From Marsupella aquatica (Eukaryota; Marchantiophyta), in assembly GCA_973895155.1 (NCBI GenBank), contig OZ316895.1:3286001-3350000 (forward strand): 64,000 bases of DNA. The letters run 5' to 3'. The notes beneath the pieces were generated by a model. It had not been told where the DNA came from, searched no databases, and saw only the letters and a program-made list of their open reading frames with translations. The translations under genes and the position numbers were made by a program. Shown here one piece after another: positions 45,614 through 57,929 of this stretch (the first letter of the stretch is position 1; each line of letters opens with the position of its first letter).

Positions 45614-48258
45614 ATGGGAGGCCCACTTGAGGGCTTGGTCACCCACAAATTCGTGCAGACCAATGGCATCAAGACGCACTACGTTGAAGCTGGCTCAGGC
45701 AAGGCTATTTGCTTGTTGGGTTCGTTGAGGTTCAGAGTCTCATTCATGAATTGCAGCTGCATCTTTCGCTCCTTTGTCGCCATGTCTATGACAGTTCTTA
45801 CAATGCTCTTGAATCCGATTAATCATCTCCTTCCCGAAGACTTCATCTTCTCTACTGTTGTCCTGACGTCACTTCAATTCCACAGATACATGTGGTGGGA
45901 ATGTGAATTTGGCTAGTCAGGTACAGAACTCCATGGTTTGCCTGAATAGGCAGCGACCATAGAAAGTACTAAGCGAGTACTTCCTTGGCCAATGACAGTG
46001 CAGACAAACCATGGCGATGGTCATTAACCCGTCTGGCGTGAAGAATTGCACTTCATGCCTAGAAGGCTCTCAGAATAGCGATAGAAGGTCTTGCACGTGC
46101 TCAACAAATTCTTGTGATGAATCGTTTCCGTGTCTGCATTCCCTGTGAGCTTCTCGGACTCAGCCAGCAACCTCTCCTAAAGTGATTTGCTCTGGTTTTG
46201 AGGGTGAAGTTCACCAAAAAGAGTGTGAGTGAGATGTTTCAAATGCATTTGAGAGCCACACTATGAGTGGCGTCATGATTAATATGCTACAGCTGACTTT
46301 GAGTACACGCTGCTAAGAACCATAAATTTGTGGCTCAACTCAGAAACGTCAGCCATAGAGACCCTTATGGAAGACACACGAAGAGCTCCCTTTGGAAGAG
46401 TAGGTTCCAGCTGAGTCTTACAAGTCGATGCACATCCAATTCAGCTAGGCACGGCCTTGTGACGGGCCTCTCCCGACATTCATGATCAGCATGAGGAGCA
46501 ATTCAGCAACGGCAAGGGATCAATGTAACCTGAAAATTCACTTACATGGGGCTGTATGTCACATTCGGTGAATTATGTTCATGTCGTTCTTTCTGTTTGT
46601 GTGCACAGGGCCAACAGTGTTGTTACTTCACGGTTTCCCTGACTTTTGGTACAGCTGGCGCCATCAGATTCCAGCCTTTGTCGCGGCAGGCTACCATGTG
46701 GTGGTTCCAGATCACAGGGGCGTTGGAGAGACAGAGATCCCGGATTTAGTAGATAAGTACACGGAATTGGACTATGTTGGAGACATCATTGGTCTCTTGG
46801 ACGCTCTCGAATTGAAGAAGGTATTAATTCCTCATGCGCAGCGGAAGGGCCAGCTCTCCAGCTTGTCTCAATCTGTAAGCTTTTAATAAAATTGCTGAAG
46901 GTTTGAAAATATGTCAGTCTTACCTTTAACGAACCACACAAAATCTTGAAAAAGCTCAACTATTTTGATTTACAGAAAAAACGATTCACAAGTGTTGGAA
47001 ACGAAAGTTGACGGAATTCAACGGAGGCTTAGATTTTGCTCCTAGTTCTGCTCTTGTGTCTCCCCACCTTTCCCCCAAACACAATCACACAGCCCAAAAG
47101 CTAGAAAGATATTAAAAACAGATAGCCTGATTCGAATGTGCAGGTAGTTGTGGTTGCGCATGATTGGGGCTGTACATATGGCTCGGATTTGGCATTGTTT
47201 CGGCAGGACAGAGTAAAAGCTCTTGTCCTTTTGGGTTTGCAATACATACCTCGAGTCCAAGAGGTTTTTGCAGTGGACATTTTGCGAAAGATGTTGGGTA
47301 ATGACATGTATATTTCAGTTTTCCAGGTACTTTGTCATACTGTTTCCCTGGTCTTAAGTATTATCCTCACGGATTGGGATGGCCTGTGTTCCAGAAAATA
47401 TTCTGTTTATAGGTTCATGAATTTCTCTTTGAATTCCATTTAGTGCACAACTTTTGATTCTCTTGGGCACGTGATTACATCATGGTCGTGCAGACACCTG
47501 GGGTCGCTGAGGATATATTCAAAAAGGCAAAGAATGAGGATATATTCTCCGCCTTTTACTTAAGGTGGAACTCTACTCCCAACCTTGCTATCCCGCCTTT
47601 TATTGAGGACGAGCCGCTTCCAGAATGGCTCAGCAAAGAGGACCTCAAGATATATGCACAGGCCTTCGACAAAACTGGGTGGACAGGCGCTTTAAATCAG
47701 TATCGTGCAATGAAATTGTACGTATCCTGTACCGTACCATGTATCTGGGGAGCCCCATTGTCTTTGGCTTACGGCACTAGAAAATTCCATATGTAACACG
47801 AGGTACCACGCACACTCTAACCAAATCATACGACAATAACTCTTGACGATCATAGAAATATACCGATGTGTTCTGCTTTATCTGCAGCTCTTCCCGTTAG
47901 TTCTTGTATCTGGGACGGATAGCACCTCTTGGAAATTCACTACAAGAAGCACATGTTGGAAATTGGCTTGATGCTGAATTGTTCTCGTAGGTCGTGGGAG
48001 TTGAAGGCTCCGTGGACAAAGGCCAGCTTGCCTGCAGAAGTGCCTGTCATGTTGATGATGGGAAGACAAGACCTTGGGGCTCTTTTCTTTGGTATCAAGA
48101 GCGCGGCAGATGAAGAGAAGTTTTTTGCGACATCCAAGGAGACAATGCCTGGTCTAAAGGCCCACTCCTTCATCGATGCTTCACACTTTTTGCACCAAGA
48201 GAAGTCCGAGGAAGTGAACATTAGTGTCCTCGACTTTTTAGAGGAGTACAAAAACTAG
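45614..48258 (+). CDS. epoxide hydrolase, alpha/beta-hydrolase fold, five exons
   Basis: Exons 45614-45698, 46609-46820, 47144-47326, 47494-47717 and 47991-48258 give 323 residues, the usual size for plant soluble epoxide hydrolases. The enzyme adds water to epoxides, in plants mainly fatty-acid epoxides. The oxyanion motif HGFPDFWYSWRHQI is at 36-49, the nucleophile Asp106 in AHDWG, the acid Asp262 in GRQDLG, and the base His300 in DASHFLHQE. The lid region TPGVAEDIF...PEWLSKEDLKIYAQAF is intact. Intron 1 must start with GC (TCAG|GCAAGG) to join GS to GPTVLLLHG; the donor matches the GC-AG consensus. Other introns are GT-AG. No transit peptide is seen, so it is probably cytosolic or peroxisomal. 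Confidence 0.93.
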
Positions 48259-48542
48259 GACGCAGCCACTCGGACATCTATGTGCGCTATTCGATCCTCA
48301 AGCTGGATTGTAAATAGAGGTGCAGTGAATGATGTCTTAGATACACTTTTTGGGATTTGAGGGAAAATGTGTGCAGATGCTTCTAAATATAGATTTTCGT
48401 GTGCCTTGTCGTGGACTTTACGAGTAAGTTTATCTACTCATGTTTTTATATCTATTTCATATTTGGTTTGATGTGCTCTCAGTAAGTCAGAGCTAGATCG
48501 AAGTGCATGAGTAAGTGATCATGCATAATTTGTCTTCTTTAG

Positions 48543-48860
48543 TTCGGCGTGAATCCCACTGAGGGGTGGGGGACCCAGTAAGGCAGTGAGAAAAACAGAA
48601 CACCCACAACTGGGGCATGTTTTTCGGCGTGAACCGCACTGCGTGGGGGATCCGGCCAGTAAGGCTATCAGAATAATTATAACATAACTTCCGCAACACT
48701 CGCCATCACAGGGACATATTTTCGGCGTGAACCCTTGTGAGGGGGGACCCAGTAAAGCTATCAGAATAACAGATCACCCACCATATGAGCACTACGACGA
48801 ATTCGGGGTGAATCCCGGTTAGAGGGGGACCCAGTAAGCTATCAAAATATTATAACAAAA
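48543..48860 (+). repeat. four-unit tandem array, 80-98-bp units
   Basis: TTCGGCGTGAA (TTCGGGGTGAA in the last unit) starts at 48543, 48623, 48721 and 48802. Each unit has a G-rich run, a CCAGTAA step, GGCTATCAGAATAA (or GCTATCAAAATAT) and a variable spacer. Confidence 0.9.
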
Positions 48861-49011
48861 CTACCATATTGGGCAGCATGGTGAAACACTCACTTTGATA
48901 AGTGATGATGCCTCCACTTTAAGCGATCATGTCCCCACTCTAAGTGATCGTGCATGATGGGATATGGAGCTTGGATATGCATGATGGGTCTTACACTGCA
49001 TTATTCTAGAG

Positions 49012-49222
49012 CCACTACCTAGTTCTGCCATGCCACGTAGGAATGCAAATGCAACATTCAACCAGCTTGAACGGAAAGCCTTAGTCGAAATTGATCTCTC
49101 AAGGAATAGTTTGTGAGCCACTATCTAGTTCGGCCATGCCACGTAGGAGTGCAAACGCAGCCATTCAACCAGTGAACGGAAAGGCTTAGTAGAAATTGTT
49201 CACTCAAGGAATAGTTTGTGAG
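49012..49222 (+). repeat. tandem duplication, two ~105-bp units
   Basis: Both units read GCCACTA.CTAGTTC.GCCATG, CCACGTAGGA.TGCAAA, CATTCAACCAG, GAACGGAAAG and CTCAAGGAATAGTTTGTGAG. The match is about 90 percent by eye. Confidence 0.9.
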
Positions 49223-49439
49223 AGCAAAATGACATTTGCACTAATACATGTAGGAAAATGCAGGTCTGGTCTGGGGTACTAGCTTGTGACCTCTTGACCA
49301 GATAGGGAAGAAGACCTGGGCGACGGCAGCCACAAAGTGTAAATCCTTGACCATAAAGTGAAGAAGACCTGACCGACAGGGCCACAAAGGTTTTCTGAGC
49401 TTTCTGGTCACAGGGTCACAATAGAATCCCTACCCAAAC

Positions 49440-50075
49440 ATGCATTATATTATTTAATACTAGCCTTGATTACCCGTTCAAAAAATGATTAGCGGAGAGG
49501 ACAATAAAAAAAGTCATCAAAATATATTCTCTATTCATATTCTTTGAAAGTTAATAAAATAATAATAAAAACTCATCATTTTAATAATTATATATAATAT
49601 ATCATTCTTTTTATGTGCATATCATTATTTTTTATACATATCTATATGAATTTTTCATATGCACATGATTATCATATTATTTGAAAGTTAATAAAATTTA
49701 AAAAAATATGATTATCATATTATTTGAAAGTTAATAAAATTTAAAAAAATTATCATTTTAATAATTATATATAATATATCATTCTTTTTTATGTCCATAT
49801 TATTCTTTTTTATACATATCTATATAAGTTTTTCACATACACATGATAACCATAGAGTTACAGCCTAGAGGCTTCACTCTAGACCTAGGCTCTTCATAGT
49901 AGACTTCAATTGACGTCTTTATAATAAAATAATATACTATTCTTCTCTATGTGCATATATATATATTTTTTGCATATCTATATGAGTTTTTCAGATACAC
50001 AAGATGACCATAGAATTACAACCTAGAGACTTCACTTTAGGCCTAGGCTCGTTACAATAGATTTCAGTTAGCTTT
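49440..50075 (+). repeat. AT-rich array of three ~200-bp related blocks
   Basis: Recurring pieces: ATTTTAATAATTATATATAA, ATTCTTTTTTATGT, CATATCTATAT(G/A)A, TTTTTCA.ATACACA, GATGACCATAGA(G/A)TTACA, CCTAGAG.CTTCACT and CCTAGGCTC. A 40-bp piece (ATTATCATATTATTTGAAAG...) is duplicated at 49670-49745. Confidence 0.8.
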
Positions 50076-51067
50076 TTTATAGTAAGATTCTGTATGGAAA
50101 AAAGGTTACTTATGGGAATAGCAACTTCCTCCAGAAATGTTTACCCCGATGTTTACATGCACGTAACATTCCTGACAGAATCTGCACTCACGGGCTTTCG
50201 TTTAAACTGGAGAATACCGTGCAAGTCCTTGCCTTGCCCCAAACATGTTTGCTTTTGCAAATCTTGTTCTTGATTTCCCCAAAATGGGTACATTTGCAAA
50301 TGGTTTCCTACAGCTGGAAAGAGTTTCCTACAGCTGGAAAGAGTAATCTTCTTCACGTGGATACAGAGCCTGAGATCAACGACATTGCGTGCAACGCGAT
50401 ATCCCGTGCAGGGATACACTTCACGTAGGTTAAAATCATTGATTGATCCGAGGGATATTTTCTACCAAGGCGGACGAAGTATCTCAAGGGAGCGATCCAA
50501 AGCTTCAACGCAAGTTCTGTTAATTTACTGACCCGACGGATTCTCTCCAAAGTCGGATCGGACGATATATCTCAAGGGAGCGATCCAAAGCTTCAGCAAG
50601 TATGATCGATCAGTTCACACAAACCGTACCTTAAATCGAGAAAGCAAACAAGTCTCGTGCAAGATCATCATTCAATTCAGTAGGTAGCAGGAGTACCACA
50701 ACCGAGCTTCTGAGCGGCGCGGACATTCAAGAAGGTATCAACGTACAAACGGTTCTCGAATCATCTACTGAATTCACCTTTTAATAGGAAATGTGGAGAT
50801 AAAATGTGATCCAAGGACATGTATATTACACCATAATTGGCGGGTTGCAACAGCTTTCTTACACCACAGCTCAAACATGGCCAAAAATCTTTAAATATAT
50901 GACGAACTTCGACAGCTAACGGGGCAGCTAAAAACTACATCGGGCACCAGCTCTACTCGTGAAATATCCCAGCGGATACAACGCAGACTTCTTCAGCTTA
51001 CAGAAGAAGCTATCAGAAGTTTGAGCTCTAAAGACCACTGCCGCGTACATCGATTACCAGACAAGGA

Positions 51068-52372
51068 TTACGTGCAAGCATTTCCCGCAGAAATGGACTC
51101 CACATTCACGGTCTCGAACACGAGGGCTTGCTTCGCCGCAGCCTCCTTGCTAACCAAAGCAGCGGTGAACTCCTCGATAACCAAAATCGGGGATAGTGGG
51201 AATTTTCCCCTGCCGTAAGAGTTCAGAAGGGACGTGCAAGCGGATCTCACTAGCATTTTGTATGGGTCAGAGCTATACTCCAACAACGCCTCCAAAACGG
51301 TCGTTTGTCCATAAACCGCTGCAGCCTTTGTTCCAAAAACGCTAGAAACAGTCGCTGTGATTTTCACGAAGGCTGGCCACGAACCGGTATGCTCAGCCCA
51401 GTACGCTGTTCTGCATCCATCTCCATTTCCCACATAAGGCGTTCCGCTGCCTGGGTATGGAAGAGTTTGGAAGTTACCCGTGTAGCTGCTATATGTCAAT
51501 GGCTTAAACTGCCCGGTGCTGCCAGTGGTCTTCGGAGCGTTCTGCTCGTAGTAGCCATAAGGGTATCTCTCACCAGTGGTCTTCGGAGCGTTCTGCCCGT
51601 AGTAGCCATAAGGGTATCTCTCACCAGGCACATCAGTCCCGGCTGTCGTGTCCTGAGATGCCAAGCTCATGAAAGGTTTGCTACCCGCAGTTTTCTTCGG
51701 AGAGTTGGAACCGTAGTAGCCATATTTGTATCGGCCTTGATCAGGGTCGAACGTCTCTGGGTCGGGCGCAGTCTGACTTCCAGGTAGGTGATTTTGGTGT
51801 GTCGTCGGGTCGGCGCTGTAGCCATAGTAATAACCAGCAGAATAACGGCTGTGAGTGCCGTCCACAGTGCTTTGCGACTCCGTGTACGAAGTCTGAGATT
51901 TGACAACGTCGAGAGTGTCACCCTTTGAGTAGTTGTTAATCGCCTCGTCATAGTACCCATGCTCGTACCGCCCCTTTGACGGATTGTCCTTGGGATCAAC
52001 GCCCGTGCCTTCGACAGTTTCATACGTCTCCGTCGTCGAGTTCCACACATGAGTTTGGCCGGGGTAATGACCGAAAGGGTACCGCATGTTCGGACCTGTA
52101 TCCGTCTCATTGACGGTTTCATAGCTTTCTGTCGTCGCATTCCACAGATGCTTTTGGCCCGGATAATGGCCAAGAGGATACCGCATGTTAGGGTCGTCGG
52201 TCTGTTCCTCAGTACCTGTCTTCTCATCCTTTGGAGGGATGACATCGGCAGCAGTATCGTTCCAGTCGTAGTAAGTCGCCGCCGAGAAATCCGTATGCGT
52301 CCTCCCTTCAGCAGATAATGCTAAAGCTGCTAGGCAGACGACCAACAGCGCGAATACAATCGCCCTCCCCAT
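51068..52372 (-). CDS. secreted tyrosine-rich RYxxGxY repeat protein with PDF1-like C-terminal domain
   Basis: A single exon of 434 residues. MGRAIVFALLVVCLAALALS is a clear signal peptide, so the product enters the secretory route, probably to the cell wall. Residues about 60-290 hold at least seven RYxxGxY motifs (RYPLGHY, RYPFGHY, RYEHGYY, RYSAGYY, RYKYGYY, two RYPYGYY). Two spaced units share PGQ.H.WN.TTE.YETV, and the last two are a 17-residue duplication. The C-terminal ~110 residues (CRTAYWAEH...W, LL.YS..PYK, SLLNSYGRGKFPLSP, EEFTAAL.SKEAAAKQALVFE) match the pattern of the Arabidopsis PROTODERMAL FACTOR 1 end, where proteins show YW..HP, LNS and FPF. There it marks epidermal wall proteins; function here is inferred. 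Tyrosines could be cross-linked by peroxidases. Confidence 0.85.
   Translation of the reverse strand: MGRAIVFALLVVCLAALALSAEGRTHTDFSAATYYDWNDTAADVIPPKDEKTGTEEQTDDPNMRYPLGHYPGQKHLWNATTESYETVNETDTGPNMRYPFGHYPGQTHVWNSTTETYETVEGTGVDPKDNPSKGRYEHGYYDEAINNYSKGDTLDVVKSQTSYTESQSTVDGTHSRYSAGYYYGYSADPTTHQNHLPGSQTAPDPETFDPDQGRYKYGYYGSNSPKKTAGSKPFMSLASQDTTAGTDVPGERYPYGYYGQNAPKTTGERYPYGYYEQNAPKTTGSTGQFKPLTYSSYTGNFQTLPYPGSGTPYVGNGDGCRTAYWAEHTGSWPAFVKITATVSSVFGTKAAAVYGQTTVLEALLEYSSDPYKMLVRSACTSLLNSYGRGKFPLSPILVIEEFTAALVSKEAAAKQALVFETVNVESISAGNACT
51527..51629 (-). repeat. 51-bp in-frame tandem duplication
   Basis: Two 51-bp units inside the coding region (roughly 51527-51577 and 51578-51629) differ at about one base (CTGCTCG versus CTGCCCG). 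They encode two successive RYPYGYY(E/G)QNAPKTTGE units and show how the repeat domain grows. Confidence 0.85.
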
Positions 52373-54754
52373 TGTTCCAGCTTCTCCTGCCCAACCTGCG
52401 TTACTGCGTAAATACTTCCTCCTCCGCTTCCTGCCCTCTCCCTCGCTCGCTCACCGCTGCAAATCCACGCGCTTCTAGGCAGCAAGTCCGTCTAGCTTCC
52501 AATGTATATAGCCATTGCAACATTGAGGCTGCTATGGCAGCTTGACTGTTCTGAACCACGCAGGGCGATGTCTCGATCAGACACTCTGGACAACTCATCT
52601 CCCCTATTTTGAACAGATCCAACCGGAGCTCCTCGGGTTCCAGTCCGCAGTTCTCGCGAATAGAGGCGCGCGCTGAACCCAGCCAGCTTGCCTGCGTATA
52701 ATCAAAGCCTATTTCTCAAGTTGAGTCAGTTCCGGCATGTCTTCTTCACACAACCCAAAGCGGCCGCCCCGAAAGTAAGCTGGAACGTGAGGGATTTCAA
52801 TGCCGAAGAATGTGGAGGCTGCTCCACGGCGAGCCGCATCAGAACCCGCCGATGGGGTCACTCGAGAGGATCCCCCCGCCTCTGGTGGGGCACTTGTGCT
52901 TTCTTTGTCGTAAACTACAGAAATGCACTTTTTACGGAGACTTTGGTGCAGCTTTTTCCCATTTCTTTGCTATCTGTCCCTACTCTACTTTCTGAGGTCC
53001 ACGCATCAACGTGGGCGACCTTCTGCCACTGAAATCACGGAGTGGGGGGAGAAGGACCTCGGCTGCGGCTCGAGGCATAGTCGCATGGGTGAGCCGTATC
53101 TGCCGAGCTGCGGTGAACCCAAGATGGGAAGCATGTCGATCAGAGAGTTGTCTTGCTCTCCGCCAGTGGAATTTTCTTTTCTTGCGTTTCTCACTTTCTC
53201 AAGTCTGACATTTGGATGGAATTGGAAATCTGGGTTTGACGACATTATTGTTGACAGCGCCGATCTGCAGCTTTTGTTGCCCTTCGACCGGATGTGCTTC
53301 TGTAGCTAATTCATAATTTAAGTTGGACGCACATGGGGAAATTGTTCGGTGGTATTTTGAGGGCCGCATATAGTGGGCCGGTCTCGTTTGGAAATTCTAA
53401 GCAAGTGGTCTCTTAATAAGTAAGAGTTTGAAGCATTCTGGCAGTGATACAAGTGGACCTGTTCCCAAAGGTAGCTTCCAAATCTAAGAGGGCTTGATCT
53501 GCCACACAACAATTTATCAGAACCTGTTCCTACTATCCAACCATCTTCTTAAATCCTGACATCTTTGCTGGCAATGCGGTACTTGTGGACTTCCCTTAGC
53601 TCCCCACAGATATAATTTGATGGACCCATAATTTGGGAGTGTTATTTGACGAGAGGTTTTCTTGGTGGGATACCAAACTGAAAAATGTTACTTGATCAGA
53701 CCCCTGACTGATCCAAACCAGTTGATTGACCTTGAATCAACTTACCCAAAATTTCAAGAGTCATATCAAGTAACACCTTTCTTTTTGGGGTCCATCAAGT
53801 AAATGCCTAGTAATTTGATGAACCCCATGAGGTTTTGGGTACTCTGATGTAAAGGTTATCAAAGGTCTGGATCACTCATGAAGTCCATGAAAGAACACTC
53901 TTCATTTTGGGGGTGCATCAAGTACATCTCTCCTTGACCCCAATTGCCTCCTCCTTGAGGTTATGCTCGCCTTCCCAAGTGGTTTCTCAAGTATGGCAGG
54001 CAGGTGTACGTGGCTGGGGCAGCATTTTTTGTAGAGGCTAAAATTGGCCAAAGTCCGGCTCACTTGTAAGTCTTCTCCAGTTTTTTCTGCCTTCTATGAG
54101 CCAGTTTTATCCTTACATCCAGGGAGGTATATGGTGAAAACATAATTCAGGACAATTAAATAAAGAATATTCTCAGCATCTTCACTGTACCCAAGGTGAC
54201 ATTCACCACCCTGGCTAGCAAAATAGCGAAAAAGAGGAAGACCTTAAAAATTACCCTGGTGGGCGCTGTTGCTCATAACCCAAGGAGGTCTAATAATAGC
54301 TATGGGAAGTTGTTTGGCGGCAACCTGGCAATCGAGAGTGTACCAGACAAGGGACCAACAAGGATGCAAACTGATAAACAGAGTATTGGGGAGGGATTTG
54401 GTAGCACTAATATCACCTTGGAAGATAAAGAGAGCCCTTTCCAGAGAGTGGAAGGATGCTTTGAGACAGTATACCCAGGCAAACTCAATCATGGATGCAT
54501 GACAAGATTTGGGGCATAGTTGGGGTTAGGCCAAAACAAGACTAATGAAGACCTAGTTGTGATGTTGTACTTAATAAAAACAAATTGATTGGTCATGTGG
54601 GAAGTCATCAAGAAGCTTAGTACATGCAAACCTGCATTAAACATATATAGATGGCATCGAGGAGAGTTTGAGCCCTAATCACATAAGGAGGAGTGACCGA
54701 AAAAGCAATGCTCAAATCAACCATTCGATTAATTATTTAGTTTTACAATGTGGT

Positions 54755-55103
54755 GCCAAAGGGGTTCTAACTATGTACATTTCTATTGATTTGTTTTTTC
54801 AAACTTGCAAACAATTAAAAAATATAAGCATTTTGATATAAAATACTGACATGTCTTTGACAAACATCAGAATGGTAATTTTATTTTACTAAATGACATC
54901 TCTTCCTTTGTATTTTGTTTTTTTACGTTTAATATTTACGGCATGGCGCCCCAAAAGTTACATTGTTTTTGCCACAAATATGAATGTGCACGTTTGTCAT
55001 TGTTAAAGTAGGATGATTTTTGTTTGTGGCTGGTTGTGATGATGTGGCGCAACCTTGTGGCAGGGAATTTGCAAGAGACCTCTCATGGGGGTCCGTAATT
55101 AGT
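54755..55103 (+). repeat. ~345-bp dispersed repeat, copy 2 (copy 1 at 31959-32300)
   Basis: It has the same landmark order and orientation as copy 1, with many substitutions and few indels. The best-kept parts are TTACGGCATGGCGCCCCAAAA and CTCATGGGGGTCCGTAA. Copy ends are set where similarity fades. Confidence 0.9.
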
Positions 55104-56160
55104 GTAACCCTTGCTGTATCGGCTGGTAAGTATTGATCATGCCCAAACTACACACTCAGAGAGTTTTTGACAAAAGTGAAACATCATTCTCAAAAGTGAC
55201 ATGTCATTCATTGCTCATGCCCACTCTACACAGGGTATCGTTCACAAAAGGAAAGCATGTGTTAGGAGTTGGTTTAAATATTTGACTATTTGCTTATGGG
55301 CAATGGAGCAAGTGATCTCAGAGAAATCTCAAACTTTGTCAAGTAATAGACTTGACATTGAAACTCATGCTGAAAAAAATTTGAGCTTAAGCACAGATCC
55401 AAAAGCTGTCCACATAAATGCACAGTCACTTAGTCTGCCAAAAATTAGGAGTTTATAGTTGGTTGGGGTGTCTGCCTGGGAAAGCTACTTGTTCTCAAAA
55501 GTAAAATATCATTCCAAAAGCAGCTGGTCACTTTTATTTTCTGATGTAAACTGGCTGATGACTTTCCGCAGTTCATGGGGATACGAGGACCGGACTTATA
55601 TTCCCTTTGCCACCAAGAACCATATAGCATAACTCCAACATAGATGATTGAAATAATGCTTGTAGACTTTTATTTGTGTTCTTGTTTGTGTTACACCTTT
55701 TGGTAATTATCTCTAAGGTTACACAACAATATTGCTTTTCTCCTTCTTGAAAGAAGAAGCACTCCCAAGAATACTTGAAAACTACTTGTAAGTAATTTTT
55801 CACTAAAGATGTTCTCTTGACAATACTGTCACTATTTTGTTTATTGTATTTATATGGATGACAAGTTCACCTATGTAAGCAAGCGAACTATATACAAAAA
55901 CCGTGACATATTTGTAAATACAACAAAAATAGTTTCATTATTGTAAATTCAAGGCAATTTACTTAGAAGTTGTACTTGAAAATAAAAAGTGGAAGCACTC
56001 CCGAGAATACTTAAAAATGCCATTAAATTAAGTTTAGCTTTCCATTCACCTTCTCTCCCACCCTTAAGACTTGTGCTCCCGCTTGTGCTTGCAAAGGGGG
56101 GCAGAAAACAGAAGTGTAGAAAAAAAGTGCCTCACCCCAGACAATTTGTACAATGGGCGA

Positions 56161-56228
56161 AGGTAGTGGGAAGGGTGTGAATGTAAGGTGGCCTTTCCTT
56201 CCCTTTTAGGAGAAAGGCAATTGTGCAC
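56161..56228 (+). repeat. 68-bp direct repeat, left copy (partner 56812-56880)
   Basis: GGGAAGGGTGTGAATGTAAG, GTGGCCTTTCCTTCCC and TTTTAGGAGAAAGGC are identical in both copies, 651 bp apart. GCCTTTCC and GGAGAAAGGC can pair as a short hairpin. Confidence 0.9.
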
Positions 56229-56811
56229 AATTATGAAACTGCTATATGGTGAATCCATCTTCCAGTATTTTTTCGTATTCAAACTTCTTTTCTTGTGTCT
56301 TTTAATTCAATGTGTCTTACCAAAGTGCATCCCTTATATACTTTAGATTTTGAATTTAATCTGGCACCCCTCTAAATTTTTCAATCTTTGATATACTTTT
56401 GATCATCCACCTTTTAACAAAGGTCACGGAAGTTCTAGCCCTTAGTGAAGAAGAAATGATCTAATTAAAGTGCACTGTTCATTTCTTTAAGTTCTACTTA
56501 TGGTTTTGTGTCCTAAATTTATGGTTTTAATTCATTTGAGTGTCATGGCCTAAGATAAGTACATAAGTATCTTTACTGGTGTATAGTATGTGCAGAACCC
56601 AATATCATAGACTTAAATTTTTCCTGTTCATTATTACTTTTCTTTACATGTGTATTTTTATTCTTGTATCTTATGTGCATAACTTTTCAATATCACGTTT
56701 TCTAATCAATGTCCTATTTATATTTGCCATAAAAAAATTGATCACTTGTATTTCACTAAAAAACTTAAACTTTTTGCTAGAGAACAAAATAACTTTTCAT
56801 GCTCCACTATG

Positions 56812-56880
56812 AGGTAATGGGAAGGGTGTGAATGTAAGGTGGCCTTTCCTTCCCTTTTAGGAGAAAGGCGACAGTGCACC
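56812..56880 (+). repeat. 68-bp direct repeat, right copy
   Basis: Near-identical to 56161-56228; only the first few and last ten bases differ. The AT-rich DNA between the two copies has no coding content. Confidence 0.9.
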
Positions 56881-57929
56881 GAAATGAATTCTAAGACAAC
56901 CGCAGCAAAAACAAGCGGGAGCCAGAAAACAAAATCCAAGGGGCAAAAGCAGATTAACAATGAGATGCTGCACAGCGAAGTGCTGGTCAAACAAAGCCAT
57001 TTGCTGATGGGCAAGTGATAAATGCGCTCACATCTACTGACTCATGTGTGGATGGTTCAGGTGCCATGCAGGACTGGGCAAGGGTACCAATTCGGTCAGG
57101 CAGGGGGACCAAGTGATATTCTTCCAAGTGTTCTGCAAGTACCAGATTGAGGAGTATGCATAGATTGGACGAAGGGAGTATGCTTTTGCATCCATTCCCT
57201 AGAGAGGCTAGAGAGCACCACCGTCTAAATCTACGCTGAGTTATGTTCTCCAGCTTTCCAGGCATATCGTAGGCTGCCCGTTGCAGTTTTCAATGCATCC
57301 TGCCCGTTCCCGCTTACGGATGCGGTTTTGTGTTCTGCCACTACATAGACGTCGGTTTTAATTTCTGTTCCTGTTCAACTTATTAACTGCAATGGGCAGC
57401 GTACTATATACCTGGAGAGCTAGAGAACATTAACTCAGCCTAGATTTAATGCACGGTAGAGCACTCGGTCCCCTGTACGGTGAGTGCACAGTTCTTATTG
57501 GCTGTCTCAAGTGAATTATTTAAAAGCATTTTTGGTACCCTCTATAGTGCAATAACGAGCCCATGTGAATACTACAGTAGGAGTTATGTAATCCTCAACT
57601 CTGGTCTATAGAACCAGCTCTGATAGCATCTTCCAGTCCCATTGTTTTCATCCCCTAAGTCTTGTCTCTCTCTAAGTGCACACTCCCTTCTTTACATAGA
57701 GTTTGCACTTTTTTGCATGTTTTCTAAGTCAAGATTGGTCTGAAATTTCCACTGAACAAAAATTTGAAGGTCCAAAACCCTTGATAACTGTACATGGAAA
57801 CTTATCAGTAAGTGCACAATCCCACCAAATTTTACTTAGTGAGTTAGTCCATGGCATATTTTAGTAGAGTCCAAATTGTACTTATGGGGTGGGGAACTTG
57901 GACCACTTATGGGGAAATTGCTGAGCAGC

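Larger units (their letters stand above)
48259..51067. other. intergenic with three repeat fields
   Basis: It holds the epoxide hydrolase 3' UTR, the arrays listed separately, and from 50101 ordinary DNA leading into the 3' UTR of the minus-strand gene at 51068. GAGTTTCCTACAGCTGGAAA-like segments repeat at 50305-50345, and GGATATTTTCTACC/CGATATATCTCAAGGGAGCGATCC pieces repeat near 50450-50595. No further gene was recognised. Confidence 0.5.

Noticed and set aside
54196-54519. Plus-strand frames that faintly recall a LINE reverse-transcriptase tail (QGGL)
   Set aside because: The motif is too short and the frames overlap on both strands without any other RT block.
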